From NCBI GenBank assembly GCA_013215385.1, contig JABSOY010000018.1:31584-95583 (forward strand): 64,000 bases of DNA. The letters run 5' to 3'. Source of the DNA: Colwellia sp. (GTDB taxonomy: Bacteria; Pseudomonadota; Gammaproteobacteria; Enterobacterales; Alteromonadaceae). The translations under genes and the position numbers were made by a program. This document shows positions 26,869-35,185 of the stretch, piece after piece; within the stretch, counting starts at the first letter, position 1; each line of letters starts with the position of its first letter. The notes beneath the pieces are model-generated. The model had not been told where the DNA came from. It did not search any database and saw only the letters and a list, made by a program, of their open reading frames with translations.

Positions 26869-27089
26869 TAGGTTTAATTTTTTCTCACTAATGTAATTCT
26901 TTCTACTATTTTTAGTGAGCATTACTTTAAATTTTCCATCCATAAATTTTCCATCCATAAATTTGAATCCATAACCGCGCAAAAAAGAAGAACATTATCA
27001 ATTACCATGGGACTACAAGTCCTCAACAACCTGAGTGAAAGCTCGTATTAATTATCATGATTTTCTTTGTCTGCATCGACATTTTCCAT
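26869..27089 (-). pseudogene. Deleted second copy of the O-methyltransferase gene
   Basis: On the minus strand this carries the ATCATCCACTTTTGAGG upstream segment and start found before the intact gene at 33994. It then jumps to GATGCAGACAAAGAAAA (residue 143 of the intact gene), continues through GGTAATTGATAATGTTCTTC, skips again, and ends GAATTACATTAGTGAG. Two internal deletions removed the Rossmann motifs. An in-frame stop (GATAATTAA) is present early. It is a decayed duplicate of 33994-34689. A 15-bp tandem repeat has expanded inside it. Confidence 0.85.
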
Positions 27090-27210
27090 TTACACCTCAA
27101 AAGTGGATGATAAATTTATAAAACTTACCGAATGATATGACTCCCTACTATGCATCGATTTAGCCAAACTTGTTTTCCTTGAGCCATTTATGTTATTACC
27201 TGCTATCAAC

Positions 27211-28716
27211 TCATTCTATTCGAGCTAATAATTCATTAATCTTATCCACTATGATACTGCCACTGCCACCATAATTTGACATAACAGTAGAGATATAATC
27301 ACGATCAAGAAATATATCCAAATTGGAGCTGATACCGTAGAAAGCGCCGCCGTGACCGACAATACGATCTTCAGGTGAACCACTTACATTGAAACCATAA
27401 CCATAGTTATATGAGTGTAACATTGGCTTAGCGGAATAAAGCTGCTCGGTTAACTCTTTCCCTAGAAGTTTATAATTCTTCAGTGCAACGGCAAATTTGT
27501 GCAAATCTTCAACTGTCGAAAAACCGCCGCCTGCGGGTCCCCCTTTAAGGACATGTAGATAAATATTGTTAACCCAACCTGTTTCATTATTGCGGTCAGG
27601 CTCATAGCCAATTGCCAAATTTGGAACTGGCTGATCCATTTCATAGCTATCCGAATTAAGCATACCTGCGGGCTTATATATGTGCTCTCGAATGTAATCG
27701 AAATAATTTTCGCCACTTACTTTTTCAATAACCACGCCCAACATAAACATACCGGTATTGCTATAGCGAACATCTGTGCCAGGTTCAAACTGTAATTCTT
27801 CACCTCGAATTAGTGACTTATAATCGTCCAACTCACGAAAACTATTTTTCGACGCAGCCATATAAGTTTGGTTAAAATAACTTCCTAATCCAGAAGAATG
27901 AGTCAATAGATGTTGGATCTCTATCTTATTATTGACATTATTGGCCAACCAACTTTGGTCTGTAAATTTACTTAACTTATCATTCAAAGAAAGCTTACCC
28001 GCCTCCACTAATTGCATTATCCCTATTGATGTGAACATCTTGTTCATCGAACCCAGATTAAATTTTGTTTGTAGGTTGTTAGCTACATTAAACCGTTTGC
28101 TTGCCAATCCGAAGGCTCCCTTGTATAACACTTTGTCTCCCTTGGCGAGAAGGACACTGCCAGAAAACACATCTTTGTCAGCCATACGTTGAATGTAATC
28201 TGTTAATTCATCAACAGCTGCTGTTAAAGTTAACTTTTTTTTATTGGTTAAATTGCCAGGTTGTATTGCGGGCGTAAAATAGAGATTATTAATTTTGTGT
28301 GGCTTTTCAGATGAAAAACCTAGAGTAAGGCCTGTCCAGGCTTCTATACGCTCAGCTTTTAGAATGAGAGTTATTTTTTGCTCAGTGGGCGATTTATCAT
28401 AATTATGAACTGAGTATAAGGATAACTCTCCATTTAGCGTACTAGCATTAAGCATATAAATAACGTGCGCCGCCATTGGATATCCATCCAAAAACTCAGG
28501 GGAGTAATTTTTTTCAATAAAAGACGCCATTAGTTTAACGTCACCTGAGTTAACAACTTCAAGCAATGGTTTAACGTAATAGTTTGATATTTTATCCAAT
28601 TCTCCGGGCGAATAGGGTGGTGTCTCGGCACAAGATACAACGGGCACTGAGGCAAAAAATAAGATGATAGTTAATAGTCGTTTCACAAGGTAATATGTCC
28701 TATATTTTTTATTCAA
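27211..28716 (-). CDS. Serine hydrolase, class C beta-lactamase-like (DD-peptidase family)
   Basis: This 501-residue protein has a signal peptide (ends near VSCA, residue 30). A roughly 140-residue N-terminal region of unknown fold precedes the penicillin-binding fold. Catalytic motifs are SMNK at 223-226 (SxxK), YSN at 318-320 and HGG at 455-457. AmpC-like esterases and peptidases of this family cleave beta-lactams, short peptides or esters. The terminal KTG-type triad is replaced by HGG, which is common in esterases of this family. Periplasmic. Lone gene in the cassette region. Confidence 0.85.
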   Translation of the reverse strand: MNKKYRTYYLVKRLLTIILFFASVPVVSCAETPPYSPGELDKISNYYVKPLLEVVNSGDVKLMASFIEKNYSPEFLDGYPMAAHVIYMLNASTLNGELSLYSVHNYDKSPTEQKITLILKAERIEAWTGLTLGFSSEKPHKINNLYFTPAIQPGNLTNKKKLTLTAAVDELTDYIQRMADKDVFSGSVLLAKGDKVLYKGAFGLASKRFNVANNLQTKFNLGSMNKMFTSIGIMQLVEAGKLSLNDKLSKFTDQSWLANNVNNKIEIQHLLTHSSGLGSYFNQTYMAASKNSFRELDDYKSLIRGEELQFEPGTDVRYSNTGMFMLGVVIEKVSGENYFDYIREHIYKPAGMLNSDSYEMDQPVPNLAIGYEPDRNNETGWVNNIYLHVLKGGPAGGGFSTVEDLHKFAVALKNYKLLGKELTEQLYSAKPMLHSYNYGYGFNVSGSPEDRIVGHGGAFYGISSNLDIFLDRDYISTVMSNYGGSGSIIVDKINELLARIE

Positions 28717-29223
28717 AAGTGTTATATTTCAGTTATTTTACTTATTAGTTTAAGTGTCTATCAAATGACTTTATTAGCTAAAGAACAAAAATATATTTTT
28801 AGCTTTGATATGATTAGATATCTCTATATTCCCATGAGAATATATCGGTTCAATCGTTTTAATGTCCTTTCTTGATAGCATTATCAATGCTAATTTCCTC
28901 TATCATCTTAATTCGCTCTTGGCTGGCAGCTTCAAAACAACATTCAACAGGAAATTATTCCTCATACTTCATCGCAAGCTTGATATACAAATCTGCTAAT
29001 TCTGTATTATCCAATTTTTACTCCTTAATATAGCTAACGACGCCTTAGCGGCTGAGCATTAGCACTCAGTTCTCTATTGTTTAGCTCGGCCAATATTGCC
29101 CTTGCCCCCCGTCACCAAAATAGATTTTTCTTTGTCATGTGCCTAGCCTCTACTTATTTATAATTCCGAGTGTTCCAAACTCAATTCCTATGCTGATTTT
29201 TATTTATTGAATATTATGAGCAA
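28717..29223. other. Mostly non-coding; a decayed small gene and attC-like fragment
   Basis: Contains a degenerate 51-codon relic (28859-29014). At 29033-29070 the run TAGCTAACGACGCCTTAGCG resembles an attC end but no partner arm is found nearby. Otherwise nothing. Confidence 0.45.
28859..29014 (-). pseudogene. Decayed small gene (51 codons with an internal stop)
   Basis: TTG at 29014 with an AAGGAG ribosome binding site opens LDNTELADLYIKLAMKYEE, then TAA, then FPVECCFEAASQERIKM in the same frame. Since the sequence reads on smoothly past the stop, this is a nonsense mutation in a formerly intact small acidic protein. Family unknown. Confidence 0.5.
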
Positions 29224-29508
29224 TCAAGTTCTGTGCATCGAATTTTTTATTTCCATCAAAAGGCCAACTAAACAAAGCAGGATAAGGGTCCAAAAGCCAC
29301 TCATAGGGTTGGTCGTGCCGCCGATAATAGAACCGATAAAGCCTAACGTTAGTAGCTTACTGCCGACCAAATTTGGGTTAGTCCACATGTTAATTACCGT
29401 CATCATTAACGGCCAAATAAATATAATAAACCAAAACGCTACCGCCCCCTGTAAATTATTCGGTCCTACTTGATCCCACCTGCCTGCTTTGATCAATTCC
29501 AGAAGCAA
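29224..29508 (-). pseudogene. 5'-truncated DUF6463-like membrane protein
   Basis: The readable 94 codons carry three likely helices (FWFIIFIWPLMMTVIN, LLTLGFIGSIIGG, FWTLILLCLVGLL) with NPMSGFW, a signature I recall from DUF6463 membrane proteins. The N-terminal part with the first helix is missing. Upstream on the minus strand is an attC half-site (GCATAACAAGC), so the deletion joined an attC left end directly to this gene body. The first Met may not be used. Probably non-functional. Confidence 0.5.
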
Positions 29509-29509
29509 C

Positions 29510-29530
29510 AGAAGCTTGTTATGCTTTGGC
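29510..29530 (-). other. attC half-site at a deletion junction
   Basis: Read on the minus strand the run is GCATAACAAGCTTCTG, the same start as attC 2 (CATAACAAGC). The rest of the site is missing. It lies at the end of the alpha/beta hydrolase gene. Confidence 0.5.
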
Positions 29531-30343
29531 TAGTTGATAGCATATTTTAGGGGCCGCTGCGTATAGACACGTATAGTGCGACAAGCCTTGCATTGTCTCA
29601 AGGGTTGTCGGCCCTGAAATATTGTCTTTAAGATAATTTGCCATATAGATAGGAGACCAATTATCACTAGTACCATGCCAAATATGGGTATTAACGTTGC
29701 ATTTGAGGACGGACTCTTTCCAAGGACTCACATATTGATTAATTTCTCTTATATACCCCTTCACATTAAGATTGAAACAATGTGTTAAAAGAGGAGTTGC
29801 GTAGCCTATAAATACTGAAGTTTTCGATAACTCTTTATCGTTACCTGCTGCGCTAGCAAATAACATTTTGAATAATACACTGGGAAGTAACTTGGCTAGT
29901 AAAGCTTGCCAATAAGATAGCAGAGTAAATACAGTTGGATGCTTCATTGCCAACAAAAAGACCATCTTACCAGCCATGCCATCAAGAAAGTTTGTTGCAT
30001 CAAGTGGTGCGGCGGCAGATATAAGGTGAATATTACGAATTTTTCCTTGTAAGTAAAGACTAGTTTCAATTGCCGCATGACACCCAATGGAGAAACCAAT
30101 CAGATCAATTTTCTCACCACTAGCTTTATCTATAATGACATCTGCAAGCTTTTGATAATAAGCCTGGTTCTTTAACGATGAGTTAATAGAAAAACGATCA
30201 TAACAAACTATATTTAAATCGTTTTCTTTAGCATATCTGTCAAATAATGCGCACTCTTCAGGAGCTCCTGGCGCACCGTGAAAATAAATAACAGTTTTAC
30301 CTTCTGGATTCCCATACTGAACTGATTTCAATTTACTCTCCAT
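29519..30343 (-). CDS. Alpha/beta hydrolase, cassette-borne
   Basis: This 274-residue hydrolase has the oxyanion motif HG in IYFHGAPGAP, the nucleophile elbow GFSIG (S85), an acid probably in the HIWHGTSDNW loop (D), and the catalytic histidine in GLSHYTC near the end. No signal peptide. It is bounded by attC 4 just upstream of its start and a half-site at its end. Like many cassette hydrolases the substrate is unknown; ester or lipid hydrolysis is likely. Confidence 0.82.
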   Translation of the reverse strand: MESKLKSVQYGNPEGKTVIYFHGAPGAPEECALFDRYAKENDLNIVCYDRFSINSSLKNQAYYQKLADVIIDKASGEKIDLIGFSIGCHAAIETSLYLQGKIRNIHLISAAAPLDATNFLDGMAGKMVFLLAMKHPTVFTLLSYWQALLAKLLPSVLFKMLFASAAGNDKELSKTSVFIGYATPLLTHCFNLNVKGYIREINQYVSPWKESVLKCNVNTHIWHGTSDNWSPIYMANYLKDNISGPTTLETMQGLSHYTCLYAAAPKICYQLAKA

Positions 30344-30345
30344 TA

Positions 30346-30450
30346 GGCATAACGCCGTTTTAAGCGGCTAATTAGAGTTGGCTAACATGTATGAGGCACG
30401 AACAACAGCCAACTGTAATTTGTCCGACTTGAAAACCCTTGTTATATGCC
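30346..30450 (-). other. attC recombination site 4
   Basis: On the minus strand it runs GGCATATAACAAGGGTT, then ACAGTTGGCTGTTG, then TTAGCCAACTCTAATTAGC and CCGCTTAAAACGGCGTTATG. Outer and inner arms pair (AGTTGGCT/AGCCAACT), about 105 bases. It is the clearest attC in the window. It lies between two minus-strand cassettes. Confidence 0.82.
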
Positions 30451-30673
30451 TACGGCTTATCTGTTTTATTTTGTAGTACAAACAAATCCCGCTAGACTTT
30501 TTGAAATATATGTAAACAGCCACTAATAAAAAAATTAGAATTAGTAGTAGTGAAAACTCAGTATCATTAAAAAAATAACCATTTGTGAATTGCACAAGAA
30601 GTGTCATTAAAGCAATAAATAAAAAACATCTTAGCTGTGAACTTGCCAGACTTTGCAGTGACACTAATACCAA
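30368..30673 (-). CDS. Small cassette membrane protein whose C-terminus is attC-encoded
   Basis: This 101-residue protein has two membrane helices (CFLFIALMTLLVQF, LLLILIFLLVAVYIYF). Its last 28 or so residues (ITRVFKSDKLQLAVVRASYM) are translated through attC site 4. The stop lies inside the attC, a known trait of some integron cassettes. Function unknown. Confidence 0.6.
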   Translation of the reverse strand: MVLVSLQSLASSQLRCFLFIALMTLLVQFTNGYFFNDTEFSLLLILIFLLVAVYIYFKKSSGICLYYKIKQISRRHITRVFKSDKLQLAVVRASYMLANSN

Positions 30674-30675
30674 AT

Positions 30676-30715
30676 AGATAAGCCGTCATTTATTGAGGCT
30701 TATCTTTAATCTTTT
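30676..30715 (-). terminator. Hairpin after the polytopic membrane protein gene
   Basis: AGATAAGCC at 30676 pairs with GGCTTATCT at 30697-30705, loop 12 bases. It is just past the stop at 30721. The U-run is short, so termination is only probable. Confidence 0.45.
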
Positions 30716-30720
30716 CTCAT

Positions 30721-31701
30721 TTACGAAGCCAATAACAGTGGTCGCATAATAGCTATTGCTATGACTATTGCCGTAATAAAGGTCAAACCTAGTAATATTT
30801 TTGCCAGTCGTTCTTTACCATGGTTTATCAATACAATACGCAACCCCAGTCCTAAGTGTAGAATCAAAGCAATAACACCGACAAAATAATGGCTTATCAG
30901 ACGGACATTCCACCCATCTTTCAGAAGCCCTGGAGAATAAACCAACCAATCCCAGTTGGGGTCAATTTCCAAATAGAAACGAGCAAGGCCAATTACAGCA
31001 ATTATATGGGTGCTAATAAATACCATCAATATTAGCCCGGTAGCAACCTGTAAAGTGCGATAACCATCACTGCTTTGACTAATAAATGTTCTGGCTAAGA
31101 TCCAACCTGTAATCAACTGTACACTAAAGAGTCCTACCAATAGCACTTCAACCAACGGGTGGCGGTAATATTTTCGAAATCCATCCATCAAAGAAATATG
31201 AGCATCACCACCCAAATTGGCACCAAGATGGTTGACCAGATGGAAGCCAATAAAAACCAGTAACAATAGAGATGTGATACCATGAGCGACTCTTAATTTT
31301 GGCGAGTAATATTTTGCTGGAGCAGGGATGGTATTTGCTGTTTTTATCCATATAAGTGCCAATGCTACCACCGTATAGTACAAGGGTAATTCGAACGAGT
31401 TTAGATTAAACATATAGAGGATTATACCGATAAGGCAAAATACCGAGGGTATAGTGCTAATCATCAGCAAGGCAAAACTACGCCTTTGATCCGCTGATGA
31501 GCTAAATTGATAGCGTTGTTTGACGGCAAATATTATGCCGAGAACAGGTGTTGCCAGTACTAAGGCAAAAGCAAGGTAACCTACCGTTACCGAGATTTGA
31601 TTAATGTTACCAAGATAAAACAGCTTAAGTAACCAGGGGTAGGCCAAGACTAGAAGTAGAGCGGTAAAATTGGATAGACGGTATTGCACAAATATCTCCA
31701 T
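30721..31701 (-). CDS. Polytopic membrane protein with conserved histidines, possibly haem-binding
   Basis: This 326-residue protein has about nine membrane helices. The middle helices carry FIGFHLVNHLGANL and HPLVEVLLVGLFSVQLITG, histidine patterns like those in fumarate reductase or succinate dehydrogenase cytochrome b subunits. IMVFISTHIIAVIG and SHYFVGVIALILHLG add further helix histidines. No flavoprotein or iron-sulfur partner is next to it, so electron transfer is an inference. No recognised family name. Confidence 0.62.
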   Translation of the reverse strand: MEIFVQYRLSNFTALLLVLAYPWLLKLFYLGNINQISVTVGYLAFALVLATPVLGIIFAVKQRYQFSSSADQRRSFALLMISTIPSVFCLIGIILYMFNLNSFELPLYYTVVALALIWIKTANTIPAPAKYYSPKLRVAHGITSLLLLVFIGFHLVNHLGANLGGDAHISLMDGFRKYYRHPLVEVLLVGLFSVQLITGWILARTFISQSSDGYRTLQVATGLILMVFISTHIIAVIGLARFYLEIDPNWDWLVYSPGLLKDGWNVRLISHYFVGVIALILHLGLGLRIVLINHGKERLAKILLGLTFITAIVIAIAIMRPLLLAS

Positions 31702-32357
31702 GAAATTTAATTAAAATCGGTTGTGATTATTTAGAAACATGAGCAACTATTGATAAGAGCTAAACCTGGCAGAATAAAGAACAAACCAAGCTGTTAAGAT
31801 TTTTTCTTGTTAGCTATCATGGTCGGCATCAAACTTTAACGGACTTATGAAAGCACAAAGTTTGTAATCGTCTGCCTGGCTCTATTCGGTTGTTTATGTA
31901 TCCGCCCAATAGAATATTGCATTTCAAATAGATTTAGAATATACCGTTTATGCTAAACATTTTTGCGATTTACGCAAAACTCTTGAGAGGAAAAACCTTT
32001 GTTTTTTTTGATCATCGTGGCAATACGGCTATGGCACTAGCGACGATTAACGGGTAAATGCTTACAAATAGTCAGATAGAACAACTCGGAGGCATGGTTT
32101 GTGGGAACAATTCCCCACCTTGGCAGCCTAGTTGTGCCTGAAAAGGCATTTCTGACTTTGATTTCTAAATACGACAGAATCGTAAAATATCCGCTAGTCA
32201 GTAAAAGAGCAAGTTGTTAGCTTTGTTCTATGAGCTGATGTCATACAACATTGAAAAATAAGAAGGGAAAGTTATTAAATTTCTATTAACTTAATGATTT
32301 TCTTTATAAAAGCAGTCATTAATGTAGCATTCAGCGGCTTGTCCGCTGTAATGTTTT
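31702..32357. other. Intergenic stretch, no gene seen
   Basis: No open frame with coding character. A hairpin CATTCAGCGG / CCGCTGTAATG at 32329-32353 lies at the end of the LysR gene and may aid its termination, but no T run follows on that strand. Confidence 0.5.
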
Positions 32358-33254
32358 TCAATGCGTTTTGTCAATTAAAAAATCAATGAACGCTCTAATT
32401 GATGGTTTTATATAATTACTATTTGTGTAGACCGCATACACATCACCACTGGTACTCTCGTGCATGGAACTGTCCCATTCGGGTAAACAAACCACAAGTT
32501 TCCCCTCACGAACATAGTCAGAAATCATCCAGTTAGAAAGTAATGCTATGCCGATCCCCTTTATTGCAGCCTGTAGTATGGGCGTACCACCAAGAGAAGT
32601 AAGATTTCCGCCTATGGCAATTTTTTTGTGTTTTTTTGTTTTGTTGAAATGCCAATAACTTTTTTGTCGTTTGTTACCAATCACAAGACAATTATGTAAC
32701 ATTAAATCATCAGGTATTAGTGGTGAACCATGCTTAGTTATGTACGCAGGGGACGCACAAATTAGGGTATGGTTCGGCATTATCTTTCTAGCTTTTAATC
32801 CTGAATCTATAGGCCGCCCTATCCGTATGGCTAGGTCTATTTCTTCTTTCATTAGATCAACCATTCTGTTTTCAAGCTCTATTTCTACCTTAACCTTAGG
32901 AAAGTTTTCAAGGAACTCTGGCAAGATAGAGCATACTTGCATGCGCCCAAAACTCTCAAATACGGATATTCTAAGCACCCCCTCAGGCTCTGCGTTCATG
33001 GTTTTTAATGATGCTGTAAGTTCGTTCGCCTGCGTTAAAAGCTCATTAGCGCCACCAATAAAAGTACTGCCTTCTTCCGTTAAAATGAGCTGCCTGGTGC
33101 TGCGTTTAAGCAGTGTTACTCCTAGCTCTTTTTCCAACTGATCAAGATTACGAGTTACAGAGGATGTAGCCATATTAAGTATGCGACCTGCCTTAGAAAA
33201 ACTTCCCTGCTCCACCACTTTAATAAATATTCGTATAGAATTTAACACTGACAT
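32358..33254 (-). CDS. LysR family regulator
   Basis: This 298-residue protein has an N-terminal LysR winged helix (SVLNSIRIFIKVVEQGSFSK, NMATSSVTRNLDQLEKELGV) and a type 2 periplasmic-like effector domain (about 90-295). It is divergent from the AhpD-like gene at 33364, with 109 bases between. LysR proteins usually control the divergent gene. Its inducer could be an oxidant or substrate of the neighbour, but that is inference. Confidence 0.88.
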   Translation of the reverse strand: MSVLNSIRIFIKVVEQGSFSKAGRILNMATSSVTRNLDQLEKELGVTLLKRSTRQLILTEEGSTFIGGANELLTQANELTASLKTMNAEPEGVLRISVFESFGRMQVCSILPEFLENFPKVKVEIELENRMVDLMKEEIDLAIRIGRPIDSGLKARKIMPNHTLICASPAYITKHGSPLIPDDLMLHNCLVIGNKRQKSYWHFNKTKKHKKIAIGGNLTSLGGTPILQAAIKGIGIALLSNWMISDYVREGKLVVCLPEWDSSMHESTSGDVYAVYTNSNYIKPSIRAFIDFLIDKTH

Positions 33255-33363
33255 CTCTTTGCGTTATATGCAAAACTGATGTGCATAAATAGCACATTCT
33301 AAAAATATTCGCAATAACATATGATACTACCCAGAAACATAAATACACCAACGGAGTCAAAAT

Positions 33364-33822
33364 ATGACAATAAGAATTGCGTTTTCAGAAGTACCTAAAG
33401 GCTTGATGGCAACAATGAAAAACACAGAAACTTACTTGAATGATTTAGCTTTTGAAAAGAAGCTTCCTGAATTTAAGCTGCTTGAACTAATTCGTCTTAG
33501 AGTTTCACATCTAAACGGGTGTGCGTGGTGTATCGATATGCACTTTAAGGAAGCCCTAGCAGCGGGAGAAAATATTCAACGTTTGTACTCCATTTCAGAT
33601 TGGAAAGATACTTCTTACTATACCGAAGAAGAACAGGCTTGTTTGGCATGGGCTGAATACATTACGCTTCCCAGTGAACAGCAACATGATGCCCAAAACC
33701 TTTTCGAAGATTTATTACATTTTTACGATAAAGAGAAAGTTGCCAACCTGACACTCATGATAAGCCAAATCAATACATGGAACCGATTAATGAAGTCTTT
33801 CGGCATTGAGGCTGTAGAATAA
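33364..33822 (+). CDS. AhpD-like peroxidase-related protein (carboxymuconolactone decarboxylase family)
   Basis: This 152-residue helical protein has the AhpD core: LIRLRVSHLNGCAWCIDMH, with C53, C56 and H60. The CxxC...H relay is that of alkylhydroperoxidases. Cytosolic. Downstream a methyltransferase follows 170 bases later. The divergent LysR points to inducible oxidative or electrophile stress. Confidence 0.85.
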   Translation: MTIRIAFSEVPKGLMATMKNTETYLNDLAFEKKLPEFKLLELIRLRVSHLNGCAWCIDMHFKEALAAGENIQRLYSISDWKDTSYYTEEEQACLAWAEYITLPSEQQHDAQNLFEDLLHFYDKEKVANLTLMISQINTWNRLMKSFGIEAVE

Positions 33823-33993
33823 TGAAATCAGTCAAACTACTAATTTTTCGTAATCCAGTATTGAACTGTCGACGATTAACTCAATATAGGTAATGCATTT
33901 ACTACCCTTGTTTTATGGGGATAATTCATAATAAACGAGTTATTCTACAAGCTCGTAATTTTTGGCAGTTCATCATCCACTTTTGAGGTATAA

Positions 33994-34689
33994 ATGGAAA
34001 AAGGTAACTTAGATTTAATTGATAATATGTATCAGTATGTTCTTGCAAGTTCTTTAAGGGAGTCAGGGGTACTAAATCGGCTTAGGATTGAAACAGAAAA
34101 AGATCCAGCTGCTATTATGCAAATTCCCCCAGAGCAGGGGCAATTTATGGCATTATTGGTTAAACTCATTGGTGCAAAAAGAACAATTGAAATAGGAGTT
34201 TATACTGGGTACAGCACATTATGTGTGGCTCAGGCAATGCCAAGTGATAGTTATACTATCGCATGTGATGTTAATGAAGAGTGGGCTACTATTGCGAAAA
34301 GGTACTGGAAAGAGGCAGAAGTAGAATCTAAGATAGACCTTAGAATTGCCCCCGCAATAGAAACTCTTAAATCGTTACTAGAAAATGGTCAAGGTGAATC
34401 GTATGATTTTGTATTTATAGATGCAGACAAAGAAAATTATGATAATTACTACGAGCTTTCACTTAAGTTATTAAGGCCTGGTGGGCTTATGGTAATTGAT
34501 AATGTTCTTCTTTTTGGCGCTGTTATTGATTCAAACTTGTTGGATGATAAATTAAAAGTAATGCTCCCTGAAAATAGCATTCAAGCTGTTAGGGATCTTA
34601 ATTCGAAACTTAAAAATGATAATCGCGTTGATATAAGTATGCTACAAATAGCAGATGGAATTACATTAGTGAGAAAAAATCAAACCTAA
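33994..34689 (+). CDS. O-methyltransferase, class I SAM-dependent (catechol/caffeoyl-CoA type)
   Basis: This 231-residue enzyme has the SAM site IEIGVYTGYSTLC, an acidic FIDADKENY metal-binding patch (D143 region) and DNVLLFGAV. This order is typical of metal-dependent caffeoyl-CoA and catechol O-methyltransferases. A decayed duplicate lies at 26869-27089 on the other strand with the same upstream stretch, so the gene has moved or been duplicated in this region. Substrate unknown. Confidence 0.9.
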   Translation: MEKGNLDLIDNMYQYVLASSLRESGVLNRLRIETEKDPAAIMQIPPEQGQFMALLVKLIGAKRTIEIGVYTGYSTLCVAQAMPSDSYTIACDVNEEWATIAKRYWKEAEVESKIDLRIAPAIETLKSLLENGQGESYDFVFIDADKENYDNYYELSLKLLRPGGLMVIDNVLLFGAVIDSNLLDDKLKVMLPENSIQAVRDLNSKLKNDNRVDISMLQIADGITLVRKNQT

Positions 34690-35185
34690 TCTTTTGGTCC
34701 CATAATTGCTAAGTGTTTTTTCTAGGGTGTCGGACGATTGGTTTCAACGCTGTAAATAGGTCCCCTTGCAAGTATTTTAATTCCGACAATGATTCTTGAG
34801 TTTGTAATACCAATAGCTATACCGGAAACTCTATATAAAGAACCAACGCCGCGTTCAACAGGACTCGCAAGCTAGCGCGGTATTGCGTCATTATTAACGC
34901 AGTGAACTGAATAAACGCACTCGCCTTAATCGAATAACGGCGTACTTGCGAAAGAGTAGGAGTCCATATACATTCGAGACTTTAAGTGATTTTGTTGAAA
35001 TTTAGCCGATATTTACTGATGAATATTGGAAAATAAAAGCTCTTTGGCGTTTTTGATTAACTTGATGTTGTTTAAAATGTTGAAGTAATATTTATTAAAT
35101 CAAGTTATATTTTTAGCCAGAACTGAATTTATTTTTACTTACTAACCCCGCATTGAATGCTTAAATTTATACCGGAAATGAAATA
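34690..35185. other. Intergenic stretch with a MITE-like inverted repeat
   Basis: No gene. 34846-34970 forms an imperfect inverted repeat (ACTCGCAAG outer arm to CTTGCGAAAGAGT, with GCGTCATTATTAACGC near the centre). It may be a MITE or a degenerate cassette end. Confidence 0.45.
34846..34972. repeat. MITE-like structured inverted repeat
   Basis: GGACTCGCAAGCTAGCGCGG at 34860 is echoed by CTTGCGAAAGAGTAGGAGTCC at 34945, giving outer arms that pair with gaps; the centre holds GCGTCATTATTAACGC. One end (CCAACGCCGCGTT) resembles an attC core but no second core is evident. Confidence 0.4.

Larger units (their letters stand above)
26521..27210. other. Non-coding stretch with repeat C copy and an O-methyltransferase relic
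   Basis: A type C repeat lies at 26579-26680 and the O-methyltransferase relic at 26869-27089. A 15-bp tandem repeat (AAATTTTCCATCCAT, three copies, last degenerate) is at 26929-26972. No intact gene. Confidence 0.55.
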
